Below, piece by piece: positions 18,359-30,500 of a DNA stretch of 64,000 nt; positions within the stretch are counted from its first letter, which is position 1, and each line of letters opens with the position of its first letter. Origin of the DNA: Balanoglossus misakiensis (lineage: Eukaryota; Hemichordata); NCBI GenBank assembly GCA_040954595.2, contig CM082578.2, positions 8,184,001-8,248,000 on the forward strand, given 5' to 3'. The position numbers and the translations under genes are program-made. The notes beneath the pieces were generated by a model that did no database searches, had not been told where the DNA came from, and worked only from the letters and a program-made list of their open reading frames with translations.

Positions 18359-18421
18359 GCGACAGTATAAGAATACCGTAAAAGACGTCGCCGTACCCTA
18401 CATCTGATTTTAATCAGATTG
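18359..18421. mobile_element. Short relative of the 1536-1660 MITE
   Basis: In opposite orientation this segment shares CAATCTGATT, CAGATGTAGGGTACGGCGAC, GTCTTTTAC and the loop motif agaataccgt with the element at 1536-1660, but lacks most of one arm. Confidence 0.6.
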
Positions 18422-20364
18422 ACGCCAGACGTGACCTACCCGCTGAAAGGGCGATGACCGGAAAAACTTTGAAAGCCATTATAGTTCAGTGCTTGAGCGA
18501 TCGTCTTCTTGTCTCAACTGAAACGAGAGAAAGGGCAAAGTTTCGGTACCCATGGCAAAAAAATATATCCAGGAGGGAACAGCAAGCGTTCACAACAGAA
18601 TGAAATGAGATACGGCAAGGTTGTCGCCGGTCAATTTATCGTACGGTAATTTCTAACCCTTAGCATCATTTTCAAACCAATACAGAATACGGGACGTACC
18701 CCCACTTTGCCATTGTTGGTATTACATCTACAACATTTTGAGCGTTCTCAGAAAATTATCATGATGTACTTTTCAAAGTGAATTTTTGCGGTGTAACTAA
18801 GTTGAGTCATGGTTTAGTGAAATTAGCTTTTCAGTTGGCTCATAATTAAATGCCAAATGCACTTTTTTGGTATCAAGATCACAATACCATCATGCATTCT
18901 GGAAGTTAGTGACAATCAAACAGGAAAGAAAACTATAAATTCCACTGAGAAGTGCGGTATATATGTATATCATCGAAACTACAGACAGGGGTCAGAGATT
19001 TGTACATGTTTATTGATATTGGAATATTCACAAAACTTCTCATGAATGATAATTTTGTAATCCGAGAAATCAATTCGATTGTCCGACAATCATGTTCAAC
19101 TGTTTCGCGTCAATGTCGATCTGCATATTCCACACTATATAAAAAGACGGCAACTTGCGTTTTGAACGGCGGTCCGGCTTATTTGCTTTCTAATAATACA
19201 CGCTCAACGGTATTAACTCTCAAAATAAACGGACGAATTGTCCTTGTATCAAGTTTGAATTACATTTTGTAAATTTGTCCAGGCATGTCGTTTGTATGGG
19301 TGTACAGACAGAAACATCGACAGACAGACAGACGTGCGGACGCAGGCAAGACTAGTAATTTACCAAAGAGACATATGGCAGTAAAGGTTGGGCCTTGACA
19401 AAATGAGACCCATGTCACACACAAAGTCTGTGATTCCGTTCATGGTCGACTTGACTCGATATCGAATATAACTACATGCTATGTAATCCTTTGTGTTTGG
19501 ACAGTAATGAGGATTAGATTACTGGACGGAGGACAATTCTAGTACATGTAGATAACCTCAAAGTTGGCTTTGTCGTCAATGTCGCGTGGAAAAAGTCAAG
19601 AATGTCTTTTTCGTTGACACTATCGGTGCCCCCACCGAAGGAAACTTTGGCGGTCGATTGCATGTGTTTCACATTAAAATGGGCTGACTATGATAAATCG
19701 AGGCAACAATGAGATTACGCAGATTCTGATTTCCTCTCAGGATTCCACTGGCAGAAGGCTGTTTGAGTAGATAATGATTCACATATACACTGGGGAACTG
19801 TCACACAGTACATTGTAAAACAAGTTATCGTCAATGACCTAGTCCCCACTGATCAATCGATTACAAGAACACTGAAGGAAGTCATGCAGAGACGCTTGTG
19901 CTGTTTGGGCCATTGTTTCACGTAGGGCATAACTGTGCGAAGTGTTGCTCAATGTTGATGACCCCCCATGCCCATTAATGCGGCCAATCGATAGCGGGCC
20001 AGGTTAACCACGCAACTAGGTCAGTCAACTTCACCCAAGTAGCAAATACCAGGTGTGCACATGTTAATATGCAAATATCATTCAAACTCACAGCAAGTCT
20101 TATGCAATCACCAGGCTGAGGTCAGCGGCACTACAAGGAATTTTCTGAAACATGTTCAACTAAAAAATCATCTCCCGACACCGAAATTTCAATGAAATTG
20201 GTCCTGGCTTGTCTGAATTCTGGCTGTCATGGTAGATGGACGGATGAACCACGTGAACGGACGGAAGGCAACCTATTATTAGTCCCTGCCTGGGGAGACT
20301 AACCAGAACAGCGCCTGATAAATGAAGGTATGTAGGTCCACGACCATGCTTGCAATAGAGACTG

Positions 20365-20901
20365 ATGACGATCATGTGTCTTGTTGGAATGGGCACATCT
20401 ACGGAAATTTCACACATATCCCCTTACTCCCAACCCACTTTTCTCAACCCACTTGAGTATTATTCACAGACGCAGCATCAAATTAGAAAATGCCAGCCTC
20501 AAACCCATGCACAATCACATAACGCTTCACAAGGCCGACCTAAACACCGCGTGCTATACACAAGGATCACCCGAGGCCCCGGTACTTTGCATCCAAATAT
20601 GGAAAACAGAACGCAATTAACAGTGGGCCCCATTCTCAATGCCAAGTCTACGCTCACACGCAGCCGAGGCAATTTACTAGAAACACGATACGCAGCGTGG
20701 TTCTGTACTGTAACAAAACACCACTGTTGTATAATCGAAGTGTTGGAGAAACATTTGGAGTATGAATTCCGGCGACTCAAGGCTATTAAAATTGGTTTGT
20801 TGTGTGGTATAATATTCATACTTTATTCATTAGCTTATACCGTCAATAATTTAATTATCATAGAAAAGAGACTGGAAACTGCGCGTGTTTTTCAGTATTA
20901 A
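20365..20901 (+). CDS. Orphan open frame, doubtful
   Basis: ATG-started frame of 178 codons in a region otherwise without genes. The product has no resemblance I recognise. Its C-terminal part has one hydrophobic stretch (IGLLCGIIFILYSLAYTV) that could be a membrane segment. There is no recognisable promoter, codon bias cannot be judged by eye, and a frame of this length can arise by chance in 64 kb. I list it because it is the longest unexplained open frame here. Confidence 0.15.
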   Translation: MTIMCLVGMGTSTEISHISPYSQPTFLNPLEYYSQTQHQIRKCQPQTHAQSHNASQGRPKHRVLYTRITRGPGTLHPNMENRTQLTVGPILNAKSTLTRSRGNLLETRYAAWFCTVTKHHCCIIEVLEKHLEYEFRRLKAIKIGLLCGIIFILYSLAYTVNNLIIIEKRLETARVFQY

Positions 20902-23900
20902 CTGGGTGTTGCCTAAAGCATACTCATCCAAACAGTGAGGTAATGGAAACGCATGAAATGTATCATTTGGACGCAAAAAGTACCCCCGTACTTTGACTAG
21001 CTGTTTTTCTGTTGAGAAAAATTTCCATTCCTTAAAAAGCGTAATCCTTATCGACGGGTTGAACGTCACGCGATCACGGACAGAACTTTCCTCCCGATAA
21101 ATGCATTCTACTCTTCTTCCATTTAGTGTTGATTCTAGCCTGTACAGCAGTGTGGGTGCGAATCCCAGTACAAGTCGAGCGCCGTGTAGTAAAACTCTAC
21201 TACAGACGCCCGACGCGACTTGCGGTTCTGATCAACCGACGATAGAGAGAACGCACAGTCAACCAATCGTGTCACGCATCTTCTCCAGAAAAGTGGGATC
21301 AAATTTTAACAATCACATGCACTGTTTTGCTCCCATTAAAGTAATATTCGGCATGCACGCCGGTTCACACATGGCTCCGCCTAAGTAATTCTGTAATATA
21401 AGATGGATTACCTGTTCCGCTGCCTGTCTCACCGATGCGCTTTCTGTTTATGCAGAAATGCTCCCTATACGTCCTCGTCTATGGGCCTGCCGGCTGTGAA
21501 TGAATCACTATAACTGACTGAACTTGGGGTGTGATAGCTTACCCGTGGCGCATGCGCGTACTGCCCTCGAAGGTGACGAAAGAGAGGGGCCACTACCCGC
21601 AAATAACTTAGGGACTGGTCAGTTTCTCCAGTCTGGGAGGGGTTCGGTAGAATTTATTAGGTGTGTGTCAAAATGTCACTGATCCCCATTGGAGACAAGG
21701 CAAAAAAGAGTGACCCCCTTTCTGGGAAATTTCAAACACATGGTGGTAGTACATGTATTTAATTTACGCGTTTGGGGTTAAACCATTTACTGTATTGATA
21801 TAATGTTATATAAATCATATTTAACTGAGTTTTCAACTTAGTAATGTTTCTGCATTCTCAGTCAGTATTTGATGTTTCGCATAAACATTGTTTGTATGTT
21901 CAGTTTGTCATGCGTAAATGCCCGAATTTATGCGCAAAATTTCATGACCCTTGAAAAATGCTTGCGCGAAAAATGGAGACGGAACCTCTAAAATAACATC
22001 GACACCCCCCTGTAATTTTTGTCCCGTTCCTAAAGAAATCATCTTACTCTTCCATACCATAGGCACTGGTTTCAAAGTATCTATGACTCACCGCTGATCG
22101 GAAATTTGATCTGGTCGGAGTTTCGTCACTGTCACGGTGACAAAAACCTATTTATATCGATCAGCTTTCAGAGAATAACGGAAAGGGCGGGAAACGGGGT
22201 GTTTCAAGAGAATCGCGGACAGGGGCGGAGAACGTGTGCTTTCACACTGCTATAACTTAAATTGAGATTAAAACGATGCGTAGCGGGAAATACGTTCGTA
22301 ATTGCCGTTTATCTTGTCACACATACCTAAGACCACCCCCATGCGAGTTGATAGTACTCCACTCCAGGGTTTCGCTGTGGCCGCTCAAATCCCCACAGTT
22401 CCTTCTGAACACGTGTTCTGAACAATGTTTGCACGAGGATGCAGCGAACATCGTTCGTGATATCCGATTCCCTTGAGATGCTATTTATTAAGCGAGTCCG
22501 TCATACATTATTAATCCCTGCGGTGCACCTCAATTTAAACATCACAAAATTAAACTGCGATCTTTCAAATAACCATTATTGTAAAACACGAACATCCTTC
22601 TCCATAATCATCTTTCCATTCTCGTAACAAATCATTTTTCTGAAAGCATGTTGGGGTCAGCAGCAATAATCATTGATGAATTAACGCGTATCTATTACAG
22701 CCCTATAAGATAGGCGGAACAGGCTTTTCATATTATAACAATTGACTTGACTTAATTTAACATATCTTATGTTGAAAGAATCCGAATCAAGATTGTCCGT
22801 CTTTGCTTGTTCCATAAAAAATCACCACCGTGACAATCTTACTATAGTATAAAAAATCGATTAAAAACAAGTGTCATAAAAGGTGCATCTCATCCTTAAG
22901 TTTTATCCTGTTTCATTTAATATCCCACGTTTAATTAAGACGTGGTCTTTTTAAATATTAATGAACGTTTCTAAGTAACATTTCAAGGTGGCACAGGAGA
23001 CCAAGTCCGACTACAGTTTTTTTTTAAATCAAGCACCAAGTTAAAAAGGAAAATCAGTGCACTTTATTTGGTATCTCAAAATTAAATAACTTACAACAGA
23101 CAAACATTCCTTTCTCATGAAGGCCCAGATTTTGTTCAGGGTTGTGATAGCGTGGATGTATCACATGATTACTTGAAGAAGGACGGACAACATAACTGGG
23201 ATTGATAATGTGCCTGTCGATTACTGATAAATCTCTCTACGGGAGTTTGGGCACTTTTTGAGCGACTGTGATTTGAAGTATATTGTGTGATTTTTGCAAT
23301 GTATAAAAGACAAAAAGTGCACATATTCTTAAATGTAGAGATGTAAAACTTCATGCGACCAATATCTAAAAGGGACAGTAATTCACGGTGTCGTTATCCG
23401 CTTGTAAAAGTCTGTGTGCATATACCTCACGGACACCATGCCTCCACGGCTATGTATGACGTTCACATTTTTGTTTACATCAAATGATATTTTTGTATGT
23501 ATCTCGAGGCCACCGCAACCCCTTATCAGTATCAAAGTTTTCCAAATAACGCGGGATTGACAATACAATGTCATCGTGGCTAACAGGGAAGGTGTTTAGT
23601 GACTGAAAGGTTGATAGGCGAAAAGTGACATTGGATGGTCATCTTTGAAATGACGAAAAAAAGTTCTGTCATTTGCGAGACTTGCGACGGAAGACTCAAA
23701 CCATGCATGCTTCTGCTGCAGAGGACGATGGTCCAGCAATACGGCTGCGCCCGAAGGACCCTGGATTCTCAACCAATTCATCTGCAATGTCTCTAATAGC
23801 ATTATTCAAATGTAGATTACATGATGTTACGCCTAATGAATGATAGTGCAACTTAAAAAAAAATCTTAGATAAAGCTACACTGACCATCACTGCTCCGAA

Positions 23901-25732
23901 CTGAATCTTATTTTCGACGCCCGACAAATGTTGTTTCATTCGAATATGACACATGATGAAATATATATGACAAATATAGCCACAATAAAATTGTGGCTGT
24001 TTTTAAAATCAAAATGATATTTCACTCTTGGAAAGGTTCGCCGATCTATGTTAGTGGATGTATCTCTGATTTTATTAAACCCTGATTGTAAATGGTATAT
24101 GTATGGGGGGGGGGAGGGGAAACCCTCAAAAGTGTAAATAGAAAGATTTTGTTTGTTGAAGGATGTAACTATCTGCCTTGAAAACAACCTTTTATTTCCG
24201 CTGTTTGGCCCTGGCCGACATTTTTAACCAATGGCAGCGTGTTGACATCCATATTACTGGTTCCTATATGTTAACCTTGTTTACATCGTTGGTCAACGTA
24301 CTGCGGGTGGCCGAGAGGGCCGAAGGATCCCGATAAGACGTATTGATCCTTCCAAGAACACAGAATCGCGGGGAAAATATCAGACGACATTTCCGGGGAC
24401 GGAGTTGAACAATGAAATAGCCTTGAACAATTTAATCGTCCATATTATGTAAGACATGCATGATCATGCAAAACAGCATTCACCAAGGACTCTGACCAAA
24501 TGTCATGGTTTTGTCAGAAATCACGTGACGAAACATTACCAATGAATGTAGTGCTGCCTACATCTGTTGTGACAAGGTGAATACTGCAAAAACATGTCAT
24601 TTAGGTAGCATGGTATTTCAGCTTGTTTTGCTAGGTGTGGAAATTAAATTTTTCTCTATATTTACCATAGATTTGGTCGAGACTTCTTCATAGCTTTTAA
24701 AACTCGCTGATTGTACTGTAAATCAAAATTCGCTAGTAAAGCACGCAGCTCGGATCTCACATGCCATCATTTTGTTTTGGATGTCGCAAGGAATGCGTCA
24801 GATGTCGTTTTATGTGCAAAGTGGGCCTCAGCGTTATTTCATTGAATTTATCGTCTAATATCAAATACAAGTGATGCTCCAAAATTCTGGGGATGCAAGG
24901 ACCAGTGTACAAATACGGATTTTTAATATACATCACAAATACCTACTTGATATAACCATGGATACTTAAGAAAATTCTCCTCGAGTCCATCTGTGATATT
25001 ATTAACAGGCCACTAATTAAAAATTCACCCCAGACGTCACGCCACATATAACACGATAATATGGCGACAGTATTATACGGCAATTAGGAGACAAAGGTAC
25101 CACTCGTTTGATGCGTCAATTCATTGAAATTTGTCAAGCCATGAAAAATTGACATCTGGATTGTTTTAAATACAATTAAATATACTAGTAGTTTGCGATA
25201 AATAAAACCCTCAGTCTGCCTTCAGTGAAAACCTGAACCAGAACAATACAAATACAAATTTATAAAGCTAATAGGTGCGTTTTTTATTTCACCTTTCACC
25301 AGAGAAGCAAATTATCAGTCTCTGTTGTCACTCTTTGGCTAAATTTAGATCAACTGATCGCCAATTAAAATTGAAACAAGCTCAAAACAAGGCATGCAAG
25401 AAAAACAGCGGCTGCGCAAAATATTTGAATGTCTTCCGGGAAAAGTCCCAATTATATATTGTCGAAATATGGACGAAAAGTAAAATTATGCACATATCAG
25501 ATAGACCCCGATTTACAACTCGCGACACCCCATCCAAAGATGCAAACGCAACATCGAGTCAAAATGTGAGGGAGTGAGTTGAAAATGGGGGTCTGAATTT
25601 TGGCGTTGATTACGCTCCATACACATATGATGCCTTCCTTTCTTGCGATTTTTAGTCTAAATCACGATAAACTGCTATATTAAAAAACCAATGTCAAGAT
25701 GTACATATATAGTTACCTGCTTCAATTACAGG

Positions 25733-25759
25733 ATCCAGACTAGCAAATCTAGTCTGGAT
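25733..25759. repeat. Short perfect hairpin
   Basis: ATCCAGACTAG (25733-25743) and CTAGTCTGGAT (25749-25759) around a 5-nt loop. No function assigned. Confidence 0.5.
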
Positions 25760-27209
25760 TGATCGATCTAACTGCTGGGTCGGGATTTTCCACAACGGCG
25801 GCGATAACTAGCTATAAAGCGAATTATTTTAGAGATTTTATCCACGAGTCAACAATATCCAATTATGTCGAAACAATTCCATCAAAATGGGATTTATTAT
25901 GGAAATGATTATGTTGATTTCCCTTACGAAATGAACGTCATCATCGTGTTTACAGATATGACAACACGTTAGAAGTCGTAATGTCCTGATCGCTTTTAGT
26001 TTGGGTCTTATTCCTTCATTCTTCCTTCTTTCGAGGTTTTTAATGTGTCTTTGAAAAGATCGACCTATCCAAGTTAGATTTTCACTGGCGACCACTGTTA
26101 CAGTATTGAATAATAGTGCGTAATAGTGCGTGCGTAAGACTGGTAGGGTGTACAATTAACGCGCGTTCGTTATTATTGGGCTTATAAGGGGTAATTGCGG
26201 TGATAAGCTCGTTCTGGATAATGTTCTAAATTTCTCAAATTAGCTGAACTTTAGAAATTTTCTCATTACATTATTTCGTTGGTCAAATATATACCGGATA
26301 TCTCTGAAATAGTCATCTTCGCCCGCCAAGGTCTTGCTGTCCGAAAATAGACTGGTCGAGCCAGCGGTCCGTGCGAGCGGACGATGTGAAATAGTGTGTT
26401 TGCCATCCTCTCAAAGTACATGCGCAGATGTAGGTGTTTCGGCTATTCTAATAATACTGGCTTCAAGGCCATGTGAAGCCAATAATCTTGCAGTAGGAAA
26501 AAAACAGCCCCATTATTATACGAAATGATCAAAAATGTCTAAATTTCCTTTTCAGAGAAATAAATTCATAGACAGTAGGCTAGCCTATGTCCATAGAATA
26601 TATACATCGTAAAAAAAAGTGAAGAAAATGCCAAATGTAATGTCGGAAACAAGTCATGTCAGAATAATCAGACATGTGTAGTTGCGTAATAACATTGACG
26701 AAGCTTAATTACTACTGTTGAATAGAAGGTGCTACCATCGCATAATAGACATCCCTCTGTCAAACCGACAGACGAAATGACTGTCACAATCGTAGAACCA
26801 TAAGCTTAATACTAAATAGAAATGTGTACAAATTATATCTACATGTATAATTTGGGCGCATAAATGGCAATACTGCGAGTTCTTGCATTTGGCATATATA
26901 ATGATGGATACCATCCGGAATATTTAGAACATTCCACGGTTGAAGGAAGACAACATCATCCAATTTCCGACCTATAAATGTCTTTCCGGCTTTACATGTG
27001 ACTTGTGCGCTCCTCCGTTTTGTCCAATCATGGAGGTACATGTACAATCTTAATTTCTTTCACTACATTTCAAATGGCTGCCTGTACCTGGGCTTATCAT
27101 GCTTATGGGGGCATAGTGCAATCACACGACTTACGCAATCACACCAATCTGAACACAGTCATTTGAGTCATTAACTTGAGACAAAGACAAAGTCTGCTTA
27201 AAATCAGTG

Positions 27210-27215
27210 TTTATT
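27210..27215 (-). terminator. Candidate polyadenylation signal of ALG12
   Basis: AATAAA on the minus strand about 370 nt downstream of the ALG12 stop codon; no closer match was seen. Confidence 0.4.
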
Positions 27216-27582
27216 ACAAAATAATTAAGCCCCTGGACTTTTGGCAAAAGTCTAAATCACATCAGTTCAAATTCAATTGACAATCTTACAAAGTTTGAAA
27301 CCAACCAGATGCATGTTATGGAATGTTGTTGTCATGATAATGAAAATCGCTGATCTGGGATGAATGAGAAAGGGTGCGACTAGCTCAGAGAATTCTGTGC
27401 AATTCTGGATGGGAAAAAAAGAAAACTGAAATGCTGAAAAGCAAATAATGAGACGTCCCTTTTCTAATTACTTTGGACTCATTATATCCGTCATTAGCAC
27501 AGGATAATTAGATGTACCAGTACTGGTACCCTCTTTAATTATTTGCGACTAATTTATCAATCATCTAAACATCTGTTTCCAT

Positions 27583-30500
27583 CTATTTCCACTTTCTCTT
27601 CTGCAGAACATAAATTTTCTCCGCTCGGTTGATGACTAATTGTTTCTTCACCCTGTCAAACTTGAGGCCGCTGAAACCCCTCACAAGAAGTAAAATCTGG
27701 TGAGTTTCACTGTAAGGTGCCAACTCCTGTGAGTCGTCCCACGCTGCACCGATCATCAGATGTGTAAAACGCTCCGTGTCTTTGCTGCCCGGGACGACAT
27801 CCTCTGTCTTGTTGTATCTGTAGACAAAGAAGCATACTGCATTTATATTTTGCAATTTAATCAAGCAGGGTACACATGCGTCATGTTCAATTTTTGCAAT
27901 CTTAAATAGGTTTTTGCTACCTAGGCGAGTGGTGGACATCTCATATGGTCGACACAATTTCAAGATGGCCGATTTTTGCATGAAGTAAAAACCTATTTAA
28001 GGTAGCACGAATTGCCATTCTTCATGTTCATGCCAAATCTCATTGAGACAAGGTTGACCAAATGTAAAGTGCGGGAAGACAGTTGATAGGGGTCTTCCTT
28101 CTGGTAAGGGCCCTGCTCAAGGACCCTGTCCCATCCCATTTATAATGAATTTACAAATAAGGTTTACAGTTGAACAAAATCATTGACATGGCATTCCCCT
28201 TTAAAGGCAGTATGACACACTTTCTCTTTCCAAACATAGAAACATGAAACCTAATGACACAAAATGACCAGCTTGTAACGAGACACAATGCTTCAGACTG
28301 TGTCCTTCACTTTTAATACCATCTTTACTGCCGTTAATAGTCTGTGGCTCTGATAATATCTCTTTGGCGTTTACTGCAAATTAACAAAACGCTGAAACGT
28401 GCCACACCAATTACAACAGTCACACAACCTTTAACCCCTTTCACCATCATGGTTCAGTCCAAACCAATTGTTTTCTATGTGCAAGGTATTTGTAAAGTGT
28501 CCGTTCCTGCCTTGCTTGAATGAGTTAACATGAAGGCAGTCTATTTGATTACGTCATCATTTGAATAATCACTGGGTTATGAATACCAATTAACATACGC
28601 GACGATGATGAGGACTCTAGGGTATAAGTCGACAACCCCCAAATAGGTATGCCTCTGATTGGTCATTTCTGAGCCACGCCACCTGGGTGCTGTTGCCATG
28701 GATACATTGGGTACGCATAGTACGAGAAGGCACAGACATTTTAGGAATATGGACATGCTAAGAATACAAGGCAGGTACATATAATTAGTGGTAAGTCCAT
28801 AACTTACATCCAGTGCGGGTTGATTTGCATAAATCTTGACACGCCCGTCTGTGCAGTTGCCACGTCGATATGAACGTGTACTGGACCTGTCACAAAACAA
28901 TACAAGGATGTCAAATAAAACCAGTGTCAGAATAAATACTGATTCTAGCCCTCCTTTGACTAACTTGTACACTGTAGAAAGTGGTAAGTGTACTGCATGA
29001 AAGAAATGCCTGTACTTAGTATTGCACTGGTGTATTTTGATGCCATGGTCAGGGACTGCAGTCTGACAATACATCTTTAATAAACATTGATTAAATGCCT
29101 TACCCATAATCACATACTGTTGACCAAATATGCAGTGAGATAGGCCAATGAATCTTGTGTTTCTAGCATATGAGGACAACCCAGTATTATAAATGAGTAC
29201 CTGATGTATCTTCCATTGTTCGATGCAGTCTCCACAATGCTACACCCCCAGGATAGTTGATACTGGACACGTACAGAAAACCTGATGTCATCGCAATGTT
29301 CACGGCAAAATGTCCAACCACGCCAATTGCAAGGACTTTGTAGAGATATGACTTATGGAAGTTGTTAAAACTGTTGGAACATGAAATATTCTTAAGTTAA
29401 AAAATAAATCAACATATTTGAAGATGCATATTACTACATACATGTATACTTTTATCCAGACTTTTTCTAAATTTTAAAATTTTCTTTCAAAATGTAAGAA
29501 CAAATGTTTAAAGAAAGGGTCTTTGTAAAGGTAGTCATTTTCCAAAAGAAACTTCTCTCAACACATATTGATAACTATAGGGCGTGATTGAATAAAAGAA
29601 CAGTTGATCTTTTGACTAGCTATACTCACACAGCAGTCACGGCCCTTGCAGCCGCCGTGTTCAGCAACGGGAAGACGTAGATGATGAACCTCAGCTCTTT
29701 GTGAGGCAGAAAAGAGTAGAGGAACACAAAGCCGACAGCCGGAAGGACAAGAGTCCTCGCACGGACATCAAGGAGTGCACCGACAGGTACGAGAAACACA
29801 GTGGCACCAAGAGCTTTTGGGATGGCCGAATAGAAATACCACAGAAATGGTGATGTCTGGTGACGACTGAGTCAAAGAATATTCAACATAATTCATGTTT
29901 ATATGTATAATCTTTTCTATACTGAAGTTTTTCTCTGAGCTGTGATTATAATCTCACCAGTGAAGTCTGAAAGGAAAGACTTTTCTTTAACCCTTTCACC
30001 GCCATGGTTCAGTCCATGCAAATCCATTGTTTTCTATGGTAAGGTTGGACCTCTGTATAGGGAACTGGGGGTGAAAGGGTTAAGTAGTCCTTAGGAGGAT
30101 AAACCTTCTGTAATATTAGATGGCATGCCAGAAAAATTTCTATATGCCACCCAAGGAAGTGAAACTAGATGGCATGACCTGATTTCTTACAGAATGGACT
30201 GAAAATGACATGAACGTGTGCCGCATGGTGACGGTTCTAAAAGCATACAAATTCAAAAACAAGAACACACACAAACAGGAAACAGGAAATTCACAGACAA
30301 TCCGGTGGAATATGAATGCTGGGATACATGAAGTGATGACTACGCACATCATAGCAGTAAAGGATACTCCCCAATTGGAGCTCTTGTTCAGCACTGTGTT
30401 GTACCAGAGCACTTCACCCTCTGGCCAGAGCAATCTCTGCCAGAACACAGAGTCGATGGCAATGCTGAGACCTGTCGAAGAGAAAGCGTTGCATTTGAAA

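Larger units (their letters stand above)
17109..27582. other. About 10 kb without a recognised gene
   Basis: Contains foldback elements at 17783-18162, a MITE fragment at 18359-18421, a short perfect hairpin at 25733-25759 and a single NRF1-type palindrome GCGCATGCGC at 21548-21557. The missing 5' exon and promoter of the cysteine-rich gene may lie in its left part, and the ALG12 3' UTR occupies its right end. One 178-codon open frame (20365-20901) is listed separately. No conserved exon was recognised on either strand. Confidence 0.5.

Noticed and set aside
21125-21200. tRNA-like segment with TGGGTGCGAATCCCA
   Set aside because: Only a T-arm-like hairpin is present; no acceptor, D or anticodon arm fits. 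At most a tRNA-derived SINE remnant.
28577-29179. 200-codon open frame on the minus strand
   Set aside because: It crosses an ALG12 exon (28808-28886) in the wrong frame and adjoining intron; the family alignment supports the spliced ALG12 reading instead.
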